A DNA stretch of 64,000 nucleotides, taken from the NCBI RefSeq assembly GCF_004341085.1, contig NZ_SLXW01000008.1, forward strand, positions 1 to 64,000, given 5' to 3'. The translations under genes and the position numbers were made by a program. Of this stretch, positions 1 through 8,885 are shown piece by piece (positions within the stretch are counted from its first letter, which is position 1; the number at the start of each line of letters is the position of its first letter). Source of the stretch: Sphingomonas sp. PP-CE-1G-424. Lineage in GTDB: Bacteria > Pseudomonadota > Alphaproteobacteria > Sphingomonadales > Sphingomonadaceae. The notes under the pieces are model-generated. The model was not told the DNA's origin, did no database searches, and saw only the letters and a list, made by a program, of their open reading frames with translations.

Positions 1-72
1 ACTCGGCCGTGAAACCCGACTGCGCCAATGGTACTATCGCTCAAGCGATGGAAGAGTAGGTCGTCGCCAGGC
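1..72 (+). rRNA. rrf: 5S ribosomal RNA, 3' part (5' end outside window)
   Basis: The first ~72 bases match the 3' half of an alphaproteobacterial 5S rRNA. The conserved loop-and-stem text GTGAAACCCGACTGCGCCAA is present, and the closing helix ends near GTCGTCGCCAGGC. The molecule is cut by the window edge. It is followed 88 bases later by initiator tRNA, the usual rrn operon order in this class. The exact 3' end is uncertain by a few bases. Confidence 0.9.
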
Positions 73-160
73 ATTGAAGCCCGTGCAACATGCAACACGC
101 AACATATCCAAAACCCATTCACAACGTCTCATACACCCTCCGTCTGCAAACGCAGACCGT

Positions 161-237
<77 letters not shown>

Positions 238-243
238 ACTTTG

Positions 244-291
244 ACGACACTCCTAGCCCTGTAGCGCAAGCTCAGGGGCTGTCGTCGTTTC
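244..291 (+). terminator. Probable rrn operon terminator
   Basis: Directly after tRNA-fMet a long imperfect dyad begins: ACGACA and AGCCCTG pair with CAGGGGCT and TGTCGT, followed by a short T run. It would end rrn transcription. The stop codon of a minus-strand recombinase relic (272-274) sits inside it, so the relic abuts the rrn unit. Confidence 0.6.
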
Positions 292-934
292 TGGCCTCTT
301 TCCTTTTCCGCGGACCCAGCCATTCGAGAATGGCACCGAACTTGCCGTGCAGCGTCACGTGGACCTCGCCGGGCTTCGCGCCAGGGGTAAGTGTCACGCG
401 ATCTATAAGCCCGCGAATGGTGTCTGCGGCTTCGTCGATGCTGAATGAGTATCTAGTTCGACGGTAGCGCGGAGGTGCAGCGCTTCATAGTTGGTCGGTA
501 AGCAATGGCGGCATCGCCGCCACTACCTGCTCAAGGCGGTGTTCGTTAGATTCCAGTCTCATCCGTTGCGCTGTCAGCTAGCCCGGCTCGTCGTCATCCT
601 CGATATGCGCCATAAGCTTGGGCACATGGACACTGGTGTTGGCCAGATTGGTTTCGGCGCGGGTCCTCATTTGCAGGTCGTGATCGGGCTGTTGGCGCAA
701 TCGCCCGTACGGTGACCGTTGCAGCGCTGGCGTCCCCTACCGTTGCGAGGAACGGCGCACCGCACCTCCGTACTTCACCCGCCCTGCAAGCAGATGCCTG
801 GGCGGTTTGGCACCGCCGGTTAGCGGATTTCTCGTCTGCTTGAACTTCGTGTCGCGCCTGGCGCGGAGTCCGATGTGTTGAAGCTTCACGCTGCGCTACT
901 GAGCATCGTCGACAAGCAGTCCTTTCCATTATTT
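272..934 (-). pseudogene. Decayed serine site-specific recombinase (C-terminal part)
   Basis: Read on the minus strand, three separate frames rebuild the end of a large serine recombinase. Around 800-880 a stretch reads RRPRHLLxGxVK-like (here PPRHLLAGRVKYGG). It runs into a zinc-ribbon-like CGAPFLATVG, then in another frame GDCANSPITTCK. Near 272-450 it reads DEAADTIRGLIDRVTLTPG and VHVTLHGKFGAILEW, a typical recombinase C-terminus ending in TGA at 274-272. At least two frameshifts and in-frame stops separate these pieces, and the N-terminal catalytic domain is absent. It is a relic of an element inserted beside tRNA-fMet, and no function is expected. Confidence 0.6.
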
Positions 935-1272
935 TCATCGTTTCAATTCTAGGTCCAAGTGAGCCGCATGGACTAACTGTTCGATGTGCATTGGGTCATG
1001 GGTGGAAAATTGCTGTTTGAGCCAGAGAGCGACACCAGCCATGAGACGGTGCGTCATTGGAACAGGTTCAGCTTAGTATGCGCCAACTGCATCCGGTAGC
1101 CGCGGGGGTCGCGCAGAGGGGCGAGTAAAGCAAAGGGAGGGTTTAAATCCCCAACCTGCTCCTTGCTTTCGAGTTCCGCGGCGAAGGCCACTGGTTTCCC
1201 AGCCGAGTGAGGAATGCGGCCACGGGGTGACAATGCGGAGGGACAGGGCGGCGAAGGTCTGTCTGATTTCAT
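935..1272 (-). other. Gap with two short overlapping minus-strand ORFs, probably remnants
   Basis: This stretch has no recognisable intact gene. Two minus-strand reading frames look protein-like. One ends at 1054 and contains ESKEQVGDLNPPFALLAPL. A 40-residue frame starts with ATG at 1057 (MTHRLMAGVALWLKQQF) and ends at 935, overlapping the first stop as ATGA. The ATGA coupling hints that both derive from a former operon upstream of the recombinase relic. I do not recognise either. Confidence 0.25.
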
Positions 1273-1297
1273 CCGCCTGCTTCAATAGGACAGAATA

Positions 1298-2524
1298 ATG
1301 CAGAAATACGATGTGCTAATCGTCGGAGCGGGGCACGGCGGCGCACAGGCTGCGATCGCTCTCCGCCAAGCGAAATTCAGCGGTAGCATCGCAATCGTCG
1401 GCGCCGAACCGGACTTGCCTTATGAGCGACCGCCGTTGTCGAAGGACTATCTTTCCAGGGAGAAATCCTTCGAGCGCCTTTTGATTCGTCCGCCAGAATT
1501 CTGGGACCAGCGCGAGGTAACAATGCTGCTCGGTCGCGAAGTCGTGTCCGTCAATCCCGCCGAGCATCTGGTCGAGACGGATCGCGAGGAGAAACTTGGC
1601 TATGGCATCCTGATCTGGGCGGCTGGCGGCGATGCACGGCGGATTGGCTGCGGGGGTCATGATCTGGCTGGCGTTCATACGCTGCGAACCCGCGCCGATG
1701 CGGATCGGATGATTGCCGAGTTGCCGAACGTATCTCGGGCAGTCATTATCGGAGGCGGCTATATCGGGTTGGAGGCGGCAGCGGCACTGACCAAGCTCGG
1801 TAAGCGTGTCGTGGTGATCGAAGCGCTGGATCGCGTCTTGGCGCGGGTCGCGGGCGAACCGCTATCGCGCTTCTTTGAAAACGAACATCGCGCGCACGAT
1901 GTCGATCTTCGATTGAACACCGCAGTCGACCGCATCGAGGGAGTCGGAACCGTATCCGGCGTGTGGTTGGCAAACAGAGAGGTCGTGTCCGCGCAGATAG
2001 TGATCGTCGGCATCGGCATCGTGCCTTCGGTTGGTCCGCTGATCGAGGCTGGCGCTGAAGGAGGAAACGGCGTCGCGGTCGACGCGCAATGCCGCACGAG
2101 CCTGGCGGACGTCTTCGCAATTGGCGATTGCGCACTGCACGCGAACCGTTTTGCCGACAATTTACCGATACGGCTTGAATCGGTGCAGAACGCTAACGAT
2201 CAGGCGACGATAGTGGCAAAAACGATTGTCGGCAACGGCACTCCCTATGATGCGGTGCCTTGGTTCTGGTCCAATCAATACGACCTTAAACTTCAGACTG
2301 TCGGTCTCTCCATGGGATATGACGACTTGGTAGTGCGTGGCGACATGACGACGCGCAGCTTCTCGATCGTTTATCTGCGCAAAGGTCGCGTTATTGCCCT
2401 CGATTGCGTCAACGCAGTGCGCGATTACGTGCAGGGGAGGCGCTTGGTCACGGAAGGATTGGCAATCGATCGCGGCCTGTTGGCCGACGCCGCCATTCCA
2501 CTGAAGGATTCTATCGCTTTGTAA
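1298..2524 (+). CDS. Ferredoxin--NAD(+) reductase type FAD oxidoreductase
   Basis: This 408-residue pyridine-nucleotide-disulfide oxidoreductase fold protein transfers electrons from NAD(P)H to a ferredoxin, as in Rieske dioxygenase or cytochrome P450 systems (the RedA2/ThcD/putidaredoxin reductase family). The N-terminal FAD-binding motif is VLIVGAGHGGAQAA. The conserved LPYERPPLSK follows, then the NAD-binding GGGYIGLEAA near residue 150, and VFAIGDCA near 270. Length is normal. The ATG at 1298 follows AGGACAGAATA. No ferredoxin or oxygenase gene lies nearby, and both flanks are decayed, so its partner must be encoded elsewhere. The substrate is not predictable. Confidence 0.88.
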   Translation: MQKYDVLIVGAGHGGAQAAIALRQAKFSGSIAIVGAEPDLPYERPPLSKDYLSREKSFERLLIRPPEFWDQREVTMLLGREVVSVNPAEHLVETDREEKLGYGILIWAAGGDARRIGCGGHDLAGVHTLRTRADADRMIAELPNVSRAVIIGGGYIGLEAAAALTKLGKRVVVIEALDRVLARVAGEPLSRFFENEHRAHDVDLRLNTAVDRIEGVGTVSGVWLANREVVSAQIVIVGIGIVPSVGPLIEAGAEGGNGVAVDAQCRTSLADVFAIGDCALHANRFADNLPIRLESVQNANDQATIVAKTIVGNGTPYDAVPWFWSNQYDLKLQTVGLSMGYDDLVVRGDMTTRSFSIVYLRKGRVIALDCVNAVRDYVQGRRLVTEGLAIDRGLLADAAIPLKDSIAL

Positions 2525-2718
2525 TGTAAGGTGTCGCGAGATAAGCCTCGGTGTCGGTCTTGTAGCCAGCTGCATTGGATGACACCAAGCTAAGCTGTAT
2601 CCCGCGACTGAAGTAGCGCCCCTAAACGCTATGAAGGGTGCCCGCTCTTGGATAAGAGCGCGGCATCTGATAAATGCCTTAAGGAGAAAGGACTATATCG
2701 ATTCCGGAAGTAAACCGG

Positions 2719-2799
2719 ATGAAGGTGCTGGTGCCTGTCAAGCGCGCGCCTGACTACAACTGGAAGTTCCGCGTGAACGCGGACGGAACAGGCGTCGAT
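2719..2799 (+). pseudogene. etfB 5' fragment (electron transfer flavoprotein beta subunit)
   Basis: A 27-codon stretch begins MKVLVPVKRAPDYNWKF and ends RVNADGTGVD, an unmistakable match to the start of EtfB (family text MKVLVPVKRV.DYN...V.ADG.GVD). After GTCGAT the similarity stops, and nothing like the remaining ~220 residues follows. It is therefore an orphan 5' fragment, probably left by a rearrangement. Confidence 0.6.
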
Positions 2800-3095
2800 C
2801 GGGCTTCATCTTGGGCGCGTGTTCGACCTTGCACCCGCTAGATCGTCGGCTGCAATCCGCGATCATATACGGACCGAGCCGCCGCTTGCGGCGCTGATGA
2901 TGACAGCATAAGGGCAGCGGCCAGCACCCAGTCTCATCTGCCCCCCGGATTGCCGGTTCCAGTGAGGCTCGCGTTTATGTTACCTCGCCGTGATTGGTGC
3001 CACATCGTCGATGGGTCGTACCAATAATCGCTCTGATAACACCCCGATGAAAAGCTTCTTCCCTACCTGAAGGTCGAACTGACCCGTCGATGCCG
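2800..3095. other. Intergenic, no feature recognised
   Basis: About 300 bases between the etfB fragment and the IS3 remnant. I see no protein-like reading frame on either strand and no RNA signature. Together with the flanking fragments it is best read as scrambled DNA. Confidence 0.4.
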
Positions 3096-3220
3096 ATGGA
3101 CGACACAGGCGAGGCACGACAGGCGCTGTTCGGATATATCGAAGACTACCACGGCACCGTATGCATTCAGTTTTCGCGCGTCTCATGCCCGTGCAAGCCG
3201 AACGAAGCATGGCGGCTAAC
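3096..3220 (+). mobile_element. IS3-family transposase C-terminal remnant
   Basis: The translation reads TGEARQALFGYIEDYHGT and then, after a one-base frame change at about 3158, RMHSVFARLMPVQAERSMAA. This follows the IS3 OrfB ending (ARQA.F.YIE.YYN..R.HSALGYLSP..AE). The catalytic core is missing. Downstream text near 3228-3250 may be the old inverted repeat. The element cannot transpose by itself. Confidence 0.55.
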
Positions 3221-3630
3221 TCAAACGTGTTCACCGATCCGGGGACGATCAGGACGGGTGTAAACCTTCCTACTTTTCAGCAAGACCGGTCGGTCCATGC
3301 TTCTGCCGCGGTCAGAAGGTGTCAGTGGAATCCCGCTAACAAGCATGCGAGCTTCTTCTCCGAAGCGCCCGAGACGTTCGCGGTACCGTCTCGGCTATAG
3401 CTATTCCAGTCGGCAGCGTTGTTCGTCAGGTGAACACGACTGTGTCCGCTTCGACGTGCGGTCGAGCACAGCGATGCAGCAATTTTGTCGCCGGCATTAC
3501 CTTGCGTTGGTGCTGGGAGAGATGCCGACATGAGGGGTCCGGTCCATCGCCGCTCACTCGCCGCGCGGGTCGATAATGAGTTCACCGTCTTCCGAAGTAA
3601 GCACCATCGTCTATATCAGCGGGGTATGCT
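3221..3630. other. Intergenic, no gene recognised
   Basis: About 410 bases between the IS3 remnant and the stop of the acetyltransferase gene. Open frames on both strands lack convincing protein character. No RNA gene or strong terminator was seen. Confidence 0.4.
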
Positions 3631-4185
3631 TTAGGGTGGGGACAGCGATGCCTTGGTTTTGGCGAGGCGTCGATTTGCGTCCTGCGCGAGGTTGTCGCGG
3701 TTTTGTTGGAGGGTGTTGGGCGACACGGCTGCGAGGTCGAAGCGGAGTTCGTGCATGTCCATGCCCGAGCGGTAGCCGCCGGGCCAGACGCTGGTCAACT
3801 CGAAGCCGCAATGCTGGAAGAACGGCGAGACCTGCGGCGAGGTGTCGACGGTGACGTAGCGCGTGGGCGGCTCGGCGCTGGTCGCGACGTGGAGCAGGCG
3901 TTCGAACAGCAGCAGCTTGCCGAGGCCGGCGCCGTGATAGGCGCGCGCGGCCATGCCCCAGAAGAGCAGCGCCTTGTTGTAATGCTCCCAGATCTCGTAG
4001 CCGCCGAACGCGCCGGGGACGCCGTCGACGTCGACCACGAATGCCGGGCCGTCGGGCCCGTCGAGCGTCTCCGCCAGCCATTCGCGGTCGCCGGCGCCGA
4101 AATACTCGGGGAGGTTCGAGTCGAAGATCGCGAGGACGGCGGCGCGGTCCTTGTCCTCGTAGCGGCGGGTCAGGATTCTGGTCAT
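3631..4185 (-). CDS. GNAT family N-acetyltransferase
   Basis: This 184-residue protein starts MTRILTRRYEDKDRAAVLAI and has the GNAT acetyl-CoA pyrophosphate-binding segment in AYHGAGLGKLLLFERLL near residues 85-100. It is expected to acetylate an amine on a small molecule or protein. The ATG at 4185 overlaps the stop of the upstream phosphopantetheinyl transferase gene as ATGA, so the two are translationally coupled. It is the last gene of the NRPS operon, which suggests that it tailors the NRPS product or confers self-protection. That role is inference. Confidence 0.8.
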   Translation of the reverse strand: MTRILTRRYEDKDRAAVLAIFDSNLPEYFGAGDREWLAETLDGPDGPAFVVDVDGVPGAFGGYEIWEHYNKALLFWGMAARAYHGAGLGKLLLFERLLHVATSAEPPTRYVTVDTSPQVSPFFQHCGFELTSVWPGGYRSGMDMHELRFDLAAVSPNTLQQNRDNLAQDANRRLAKTKASLSPP

Positions 4186-4781
4186 GGCTGGCTCCACTGC
4201 GCGATGGTTTCGATCGCGTCGGTGGTGGAACGGCTCCAGCAGCGCGAAGTGCCTTCGAACGTTGCGGTCGCGTGGGTTGGGTCGGTGACGACGGTTTCGA
4301 TCGATTCGGGGCGGATGCGACGCGGTTCGCCGATGAGTTTGGCGTGCGCTTCCTTGATCGTCCAGCGACGGAGCCAGGCTTGGGGCTGGGCGAGGGCGGG
4401 CAGGCGGTGGAGCGCATCGGCTTCGGTCGGGGTGAGCATGTCCCAGAGCGGCGGGTGGTCGTCGGCGACCTCGCGGTCGACCGCGATCGGCTGGCGTGCA
4501 GCGCCGATCAGGGCGTGCGCGCCGCGGCTGGAGAGGCTGAGATACCAGCCGCCGGGGGCGGAAACCATTGGCGCGCCGGCCGGACTGCGTGTCAGTCGAA
4601 CATCGTCTGAGTCGCCGGCAAGTTTGCGGATCAGGGCGGCGGCCAGACCCTGCCGGATCGCGCGCGCATCGCCGAGCAGGCCGGCAGCGTACGGTCCGTC
4701 CTCGGCAACACTCCATGCGACTGGCGACTGACCGTCCCAGACGAGCGCGTCGAGCGGACCGTCGTGCCAGATCGGCGTCAC
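4182..4781 (-). CDS. 4'-phosphopantetheinyl transferase (Sfp-like)
   Basis: This 199-residue enzyme attaches the phosphopantetheine arm of coenzyme A to a carrier-protein serine. The family signature WTIKEAHAKLIGEPRR (WxxKEA) is near residue 140. The Mg-binding AVDRE segment lies near residue 105, preceded by a typical SLSSRGAHALIGA. A GTG start at 4781 overlaps the upstream NRPS stop as GTGA, and its own stop overlaps the GNAT start. The obvious client is the peptidyl carrier domain of the neighbouring NRPS. Confidence 0.85.
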   Translation of the reverse strand: MTPIWHDGPLDALVWDGQSPVAWSVAEDGPYAAGLLGDARAIRQGLAAALIRKLAGDSDDVRLTRSPAGAPMVSAPGGWYLSLSSRGAHALIGAARQPIAVDREVADDHPPLWDMLTPTEADALHRLPALAQPQAWLRRWTIKEAHAKLIGEPRRIRPESIETVVTDPTHATATFEGTSRCWSRSTTDAIETIAQWSQP

Positions 4782-7700
4782 GTCGCGACGGCGATCCGCG
4801 CCGGGCTCCCGTCCCAGCTCGTGCCGTCGGGCAGCGTCTCGCCCTTCATCACCACCGACAGGTCGCCGAGCTGCGCGTCGGCACCGATCTCTGCATCGTA
4901 CAGCACGATCGCGAGCGAGCCGATCGTCGCGCGGTCGCCGACGCGAATCGCGCCGACCTTCATCACGCGGTCCTCGAACAGATGCGTCTGCAGGCCGGCG
5001 AAGTCGTTGAGCGCGACGTCGTCGCCGATATCGACGAGGTCGTGCTCGGTCAGGTCGGTGGTGTCGATGTAGCAGCGCTTGCCGATCCGCGCGCCCATCA
5101 GCCGCAGGTACAGCCCGATCCACGGCGTGCCGCGGAGTGGTTCGAGCAGGTTGGCGACCGCGAGATTCTCGTACGTCGCGGTCACCAGTTCGGTGCGCCA
5201 GACGAAAGTGCTCCAGAGCGGCGCGGTGGTGACCTTGTAGCGGCCGACGACGAGCCATTTGAGCGCGAGGACGAAGATCCCGCAGGCGAGGCAGAAGCCG
5301 ACGTACAGGAACGGGAAGGTCGTCGCGATCAGCAGCCCGCCATTGTCGAGGTCGTCGAGGTCGCCGACCACCGACAGCAGCAGGCTGAAGAACACCAGGA
5401 ACGCGGTCAGCGACAAGGTGGTGCGAACCGCCTCGATCGACAGCCGCGTCGCGATCAGCGCGCGCGACGGATTGAACCGCGCGCCTTCGTCGAACATCGT
5501 GTTGACCTGTCGCACCGGCAGCTTGATCGCGGGCGAGCCGAACCAGGTGCTGCCCGCCTCGGTGGCGAGCGCGGGATCGCTCGGTGGCTTCGAGAGGACG
5601 CCGACTAGCACCTCGTCGCCGATCTGCGTGCCGCTCGGCAGCAGTGCGGAGTTGCCGATGAAGCTGCGGCGGCCGATCTTGGTATGCGCGAGTTCGATCG
5701 TGCCGTGGCCGATCCGCGCGGCGCCGAAGATCACCGAGTCGGCGATGAAGCTCTCCTCGCCGATCTCGACCAAGTCCGGCACGATCGCGCTGGCGGTCGA
5801 GATTTCCGCGCGACGGCCCACCTTCACGCCAAGCGCGCGGTACCACGGCACCACGTACAGCGTCGCGAAGATCGGGTGGAGCAGGCGCAGCGCGAGGTCG
5901 TTGATCTGCTGGACGAACCAGTAGCGGACGTAGAACCCGCTGTTCAGCGCGTAGACCGCGGGTGCGACGCGGCCGAGGATCAGGCGCTTGGCCACCACCG
6001 TCAGCACGCACATCATCACGACATAGGTAACCGCGAGCAGCGGCGCGACCGCGACATAGGCATAGCCGCTGGTCGCCCAGTCGAGCTCGATCAGCGCGAT
6101 CAGCCCGGGCGCAATCGGCAGGATCGCGACCAGCGGCAGGATCAGCGCGCACAGGAACAGGCCGATCGCCGGGCCGGCGTTGCGCGGGGCTGCGGTGGCC
6201 GGGCGGCGGGGCGCATCGCCGTCATGCGCGGCGGGCGAGCCGGCCCAGCGCTGGCCGGTCGGGATCGTCGTATCGGCGGGCAGCGCGGACAGATCGTCGA
6301 GCATAGCGTCGTCGCCGAGCGCGGCGTTGCGGCCGACCACCGCCATCGACCCGACGAACGCGCCCTTGCCGAGCTTTACCGTGCCGAGCCTCAGCAGCCC
6401 GCGCTCGACCGAGCTGGTCGACAGCACCGACTGGTCGCTGATGATCGCATCGTCGTCCGCGTGGAGCAGGTCGGCGGTATCGATGATCCCGGTGCCGATA
6501 TGGACGCGCTCGCCGATCTTCGCGCCCATCATCCGGTAATAGCCGCGGATCATCGGCGTGCCCGCGAGATACGGCGTCGCGGTGACGCCGATGATCCGGC
6601 GGACCAGCCACCAGCGGAAATAATAGCTGCCCCAGAGCGGGTAATCGCCCGCCTTGAACCGTCCGACGATCAGCCATTTGAGCGCGATCGACAGGAACAT
6701 CGACGCGATCGGCACGACCGTGAAGAACAGCCCGCTGAGGATCAGCGCGTCGACCCGCGGCATGTTCCCGGCGAGATGTGTGTAGGCGAGGTAGGGCGAG
6801 AACCATTGGAGGCCCGCCAGCGTGTAGATCGGCAGCAGTGCGAGCGTCTGCGCGGCGACGCACAGCCGGCGCTTCCACAGGGCGATATGATGGAAGCTAG
6901 TTTCGTCGAGGATCGCGACGGGCGTGGTGCCACCGATCCGCAGCGCGAGCGCGCGGATCGTCGGCGCGGCGTAGACGTCCTCAAGCGACAGCCCTTCGAG
7001 GCCGCGCACCTTTCGCGCCGCCGAAACTAGCCGCGCGGCCTTCAGCGAATGGCCGCCGAGATCCTCGAACAGGTCGTCGAGCACCGACACCGGCTGCGGC
7101 GCAAATGCCTCGGCCCAGACGCGGTGCAGGCTTTCCTCCAGCGGCGTGGCGGGCGCGACTATCTCGCGGTCCGACGTCACGGTGATCTCGGGCTTGACCA
7201 GCGCCTTGCGGTCGACCTTCCCCGAGGCAGGGAGCGTCGGCAGGTGCGACAGCAATTGATACCCCGCCGGGCGCATGTAGTTGGGGAGACGCTCGGCGAC
7301 GCGGGCTTTGAGGCCGACCATGTCTATCTCCTCGGCGGGACGCGCGATCAGGAACGCTGCGAGGAACTCCGAGCCGTCGTCGTCGGTGAACAGCTGGACG
7401 ACGGTCTGCGCGACGCCCGGCCATTCGCCGATCACCGCCTCGATCTCGGCGAGTTCGACGCGGAAGCCGCGAATCTTGACCTGCGTATCGATGCGGCCGA
7501 CGAAATCGATGTCGCCTGCCGCGTCGAGCTTCACGAGATCGCCGGAGCGGTAGATGCGTTCTGGGGCACCGGAAGGCCCGTCGAACGGCGTCATGATGAA
7601 CTTCTCGGCGGTCAGATCGGGGCGGTTGACGTAGCCGACGCCGACGCCGGGACCGCCGATCACGAGTTCGCCTTCCTGGCCGTCGGGGACCGGCTGCATA

Positions 7701-8803
7701 TGCTCGTCGACCACCCAGGCGGTGTAGCCGGGGAGCGGCTTGCCGATCGTGATGCGCTGGCCGGGGAACACCTCGGTCCAGGTCGCGGTGACCGACGTCT
7801 CGGTCGGGCCGTAGGTATTGAGCAACCGCAATCCTGGACGCGCGAGCCGGCGCGGCAGGTCGGCGGGGCACGCTTCGCCGCCCATGTTGAGCAGGCGCAG
7901 CGTCGGCACCGGATGCTCGACCAGCGCGATCAGCGAGGGGACGACGTGCCAGATCGTCGTGTTCGCCTCGGCGAGCGCGATCGCCACGTCGGGCCCGCTG
8001 GTCGCCAGCGCCTCGGTCGCGACCAGCACGACTGCCCCGACGAAGAACGCGCTCCACATCGTCTCGACCGACATGTCGAACGCGAGGCTGAACCCGCCGA
8101 ACACGACGTCGGCCGGGGTGAGGTCGAGGATCGCGCTTTCCGAGCGGACCAGGTGGCAGGCGTTGCCGTGCGAGATCATCACGCCCTTGGGCCGGCCGGT
8201 CGTGCCCGAGGTGTAGATGATGTAGGCGAGGTCCTGCGGATCGCTGAGCGTCACGTCGCGACCGATCGGTTCGGACGGCTCCGCCGCGAGATCGCCCAGC
8301 GCCGCGTCGAGTGCGAGCGTTTTCCCCTTGAGGTTCGCGACGCGGCCGGCGACGGTGATCGTCAGCGCGGCTTCGCTGTCCTCGACGATGAAGTCGATGC
8401 GGTCCTGCGGATAGCCCCAGTCGACCGGCACATAGGCGGCGCCGGCGCGCAGCACGCCGAGGATCGCCATATACTGGTCGAGCCCGCGCGGCAGGCACAG
8501 CACGACGCGGTCGCCGCGGCCGATCCCCATCGCGCGGAGACGGTGCGCGAGCGCGAGGCTGCGCGTGGCGAGGTCGGTATAGGTCCAGGCGGTCTTGCGG
8601 TCGTATTCCTCGTCCGCGCCGATCAGTCGCAGCGCGGTCGCGTCGGGATGCGCCGCGCGCGTGGTGTCGAACAGTTCGTGCAGCAGTTCGTCGCGGGCGT
8701 AGGGTTCGGCCGGCCGCAGCGCCGGCGCGGGGGCGATCGACGCTGTCCTCGCTCTTGGCATTAGCGTGATATCCGAGGCGCTTGGCGAGGTGTCTGGATG
8801 CAT
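4778..8803 (-). CDS. Pls/PosA-family non-ribosomal peptide synthetase (A-PCP-membrane/hexapeptide module)
   Basis: This is a 1341-residue single-module NRPS. The adenylation domain spans about residues 40-545, with core motifs YIIYTSGTTGRPKG (~194-207), LNTYGPTETSVTATW, YRSGDLVKLD, QVKIRGFRVEL and LPASGKVDRKAL. A carrier domain follows with the phosphopantetheine serine in DLGGHSLKAAR near residue 595. The remaining ~700 residues alternate membrane segments with hexapeptide left-handed beta-helix repeats (for example IGERVHIGTGI and IGHGTIELAHTKIG). This is the terminal-domain architecture of polylysine-synthetase-like (Pls/PosA) enzymes. There is no condensation or thioesterase domain. It is probably an integral membrane enzyme that oligomerises or transfers one amino acid. 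Residue specificity and product are not readable from sequence. Confidence 0.85.
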   Translation of the reverse strand: MHPDTSPSASDITLMPRARTASIAPAPALRPAEPYARDELLHELFDTTRAAHPDATALRLIGADEEYDRKTAWTYTDLATRSLALAHRLRAMGIGRGDRVVLCLPRGLDQYMAILGVLRAGAAYVPVDWGYPQDRIDFIVEDSEAALTITVAGRVANLKGKTLALDAALGDLAAEPSEPIGRDVTLSDPQDLAYIIYTSGTTGRPKGVMISHGNACHLVRSESAILDLTPADVVFGGFSLAFDMSVETMWSAFFVGAVVLVATEALATSGPDVAIALAEANTTIWHVVPSLIALVEHPVPTLRLLNMGGEACPADLPRRLARPGLRLLNTYGPTETSVTATWTEVFPGQRITIGKPLPGYTAWVVDEHMQPVPDGQEGELVIGGPGVGVGYVNRPDLTAEKFIMTPFDGPSGAPERIYRSGDLVKLDAAGDIDFVGRIDTQVKIRGFRVELAEIEAVIGEWPGVAQTVVQLFTDDDGSEFLAAFLIARPAEEIDMVGLKARVAERLPNYMRPAGYQLLSHLPTLPASGKVDRKALVKPEITVTSDREIVAPATPLEESLHRVWAEAFAPQPVSVLDDLFEDLGGHSLKAARLVSAARKVRGLEGLSLEDVYAAPTIRALALRIGGTTPVAILDETSFHHIALWKRRLCVAAQTLALLPIYTLAGLQWFSPYLAYTHLAGNMPRVDALILSGLFFTVVPIASMFLSIALKWLIVGRFKAGDYPLWGSYYFRWWLVRRIIGVTATPYLAGTPMIRGYYRMMGAKIGERVHIGTGIIDTADLLHADDDAIISDQSVLSTSSVERGLLRLGTVKLGKGAFVGSMAVVGRNAALGDDAMLDDLSALPADTTIPTGQRWAGSPAAHDGDAPRRPATAAPRNAGPAIGLFLCALILPLVAILPIAPGLIALIELDWATSGYAYVAVAPLLAVTYVVMMCVLTVVAKRLILGRVAPAVYALNSGFYVRYWFVQQINDLALRLLHPIFATLYVVPWYRALGVKVGRRAEISTASAIVPDLVEIGEESFIADSVIFGAARIGHGTIELAHTKIGRRSFIGNSALLPSGTQIGDEVLVGVLSKPPSDPALATEAGSTWFGSPAIKLPVRQVNTMFDEGARFNPSRALIATRLSIEAVRTTLSLTAFLVFFSLLLSVVGDLDDLDNGGLLIATTFPFLYVGFCLACGIFVLALKWLVVGRYKVTTAPLWSTFVWRTELVTATYENLAVANLLEPLRGTPWIGLYLRLMGARIGKRCYIDTTDLTEHDLVDIGDDVALNDFAGLQTHLFEDRVMKVGAIRVGDRATIGSLAIVLYDAEIGADAQLGDLSVVMKGETLPDGTSWDGSPARIAVAT

Positions 8804-8846
8804 CGAAGAGCCTTAGCCTATGTCTCGCGCGGTTTGCTATATGTCA

Positions 8847-8866
8847 GACACGCCGCGGGGCGTGTC
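8847..8866. promoter_or_regulatory. Inverted repeat between the c-di-GMP operon and the NRPS operon
   Basis: GACACGCC-GCGG-GGCGTGTC is a perfect 8-base dyad in the 82-base gap between the EAL gene stop (8886) and the NRPS start (8803). In the transcribed minus direction it is followed by no clear U run, so it is a weak terminator at best. An operator or attenuating hairpin is equally possible. Confidence 0.45.
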
Positions 8867-8885
8867 GGGTATCCACGAGGTCCGC

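Noticed and set aside
2652..2676. Terminator after the ferredoxin reductase gene
   Set aside because: A short CGCTCTT/AAGAGCG hairpin exists but no T run follows and it is over 120 bases past the stop.
4182..6152. 656-codon minus-strand frame spanning the NRPS end and transferase
   Set aside because: Only its last 199 codons are protein-like (the phosphopantetheinyl transferase); the rest is out-of-frame NRPS.
7049..8764. 571-codon plus-strand frame inside the NRPS gene
   Set aside because: Antisense of the adenylation domain; no protein-like features.
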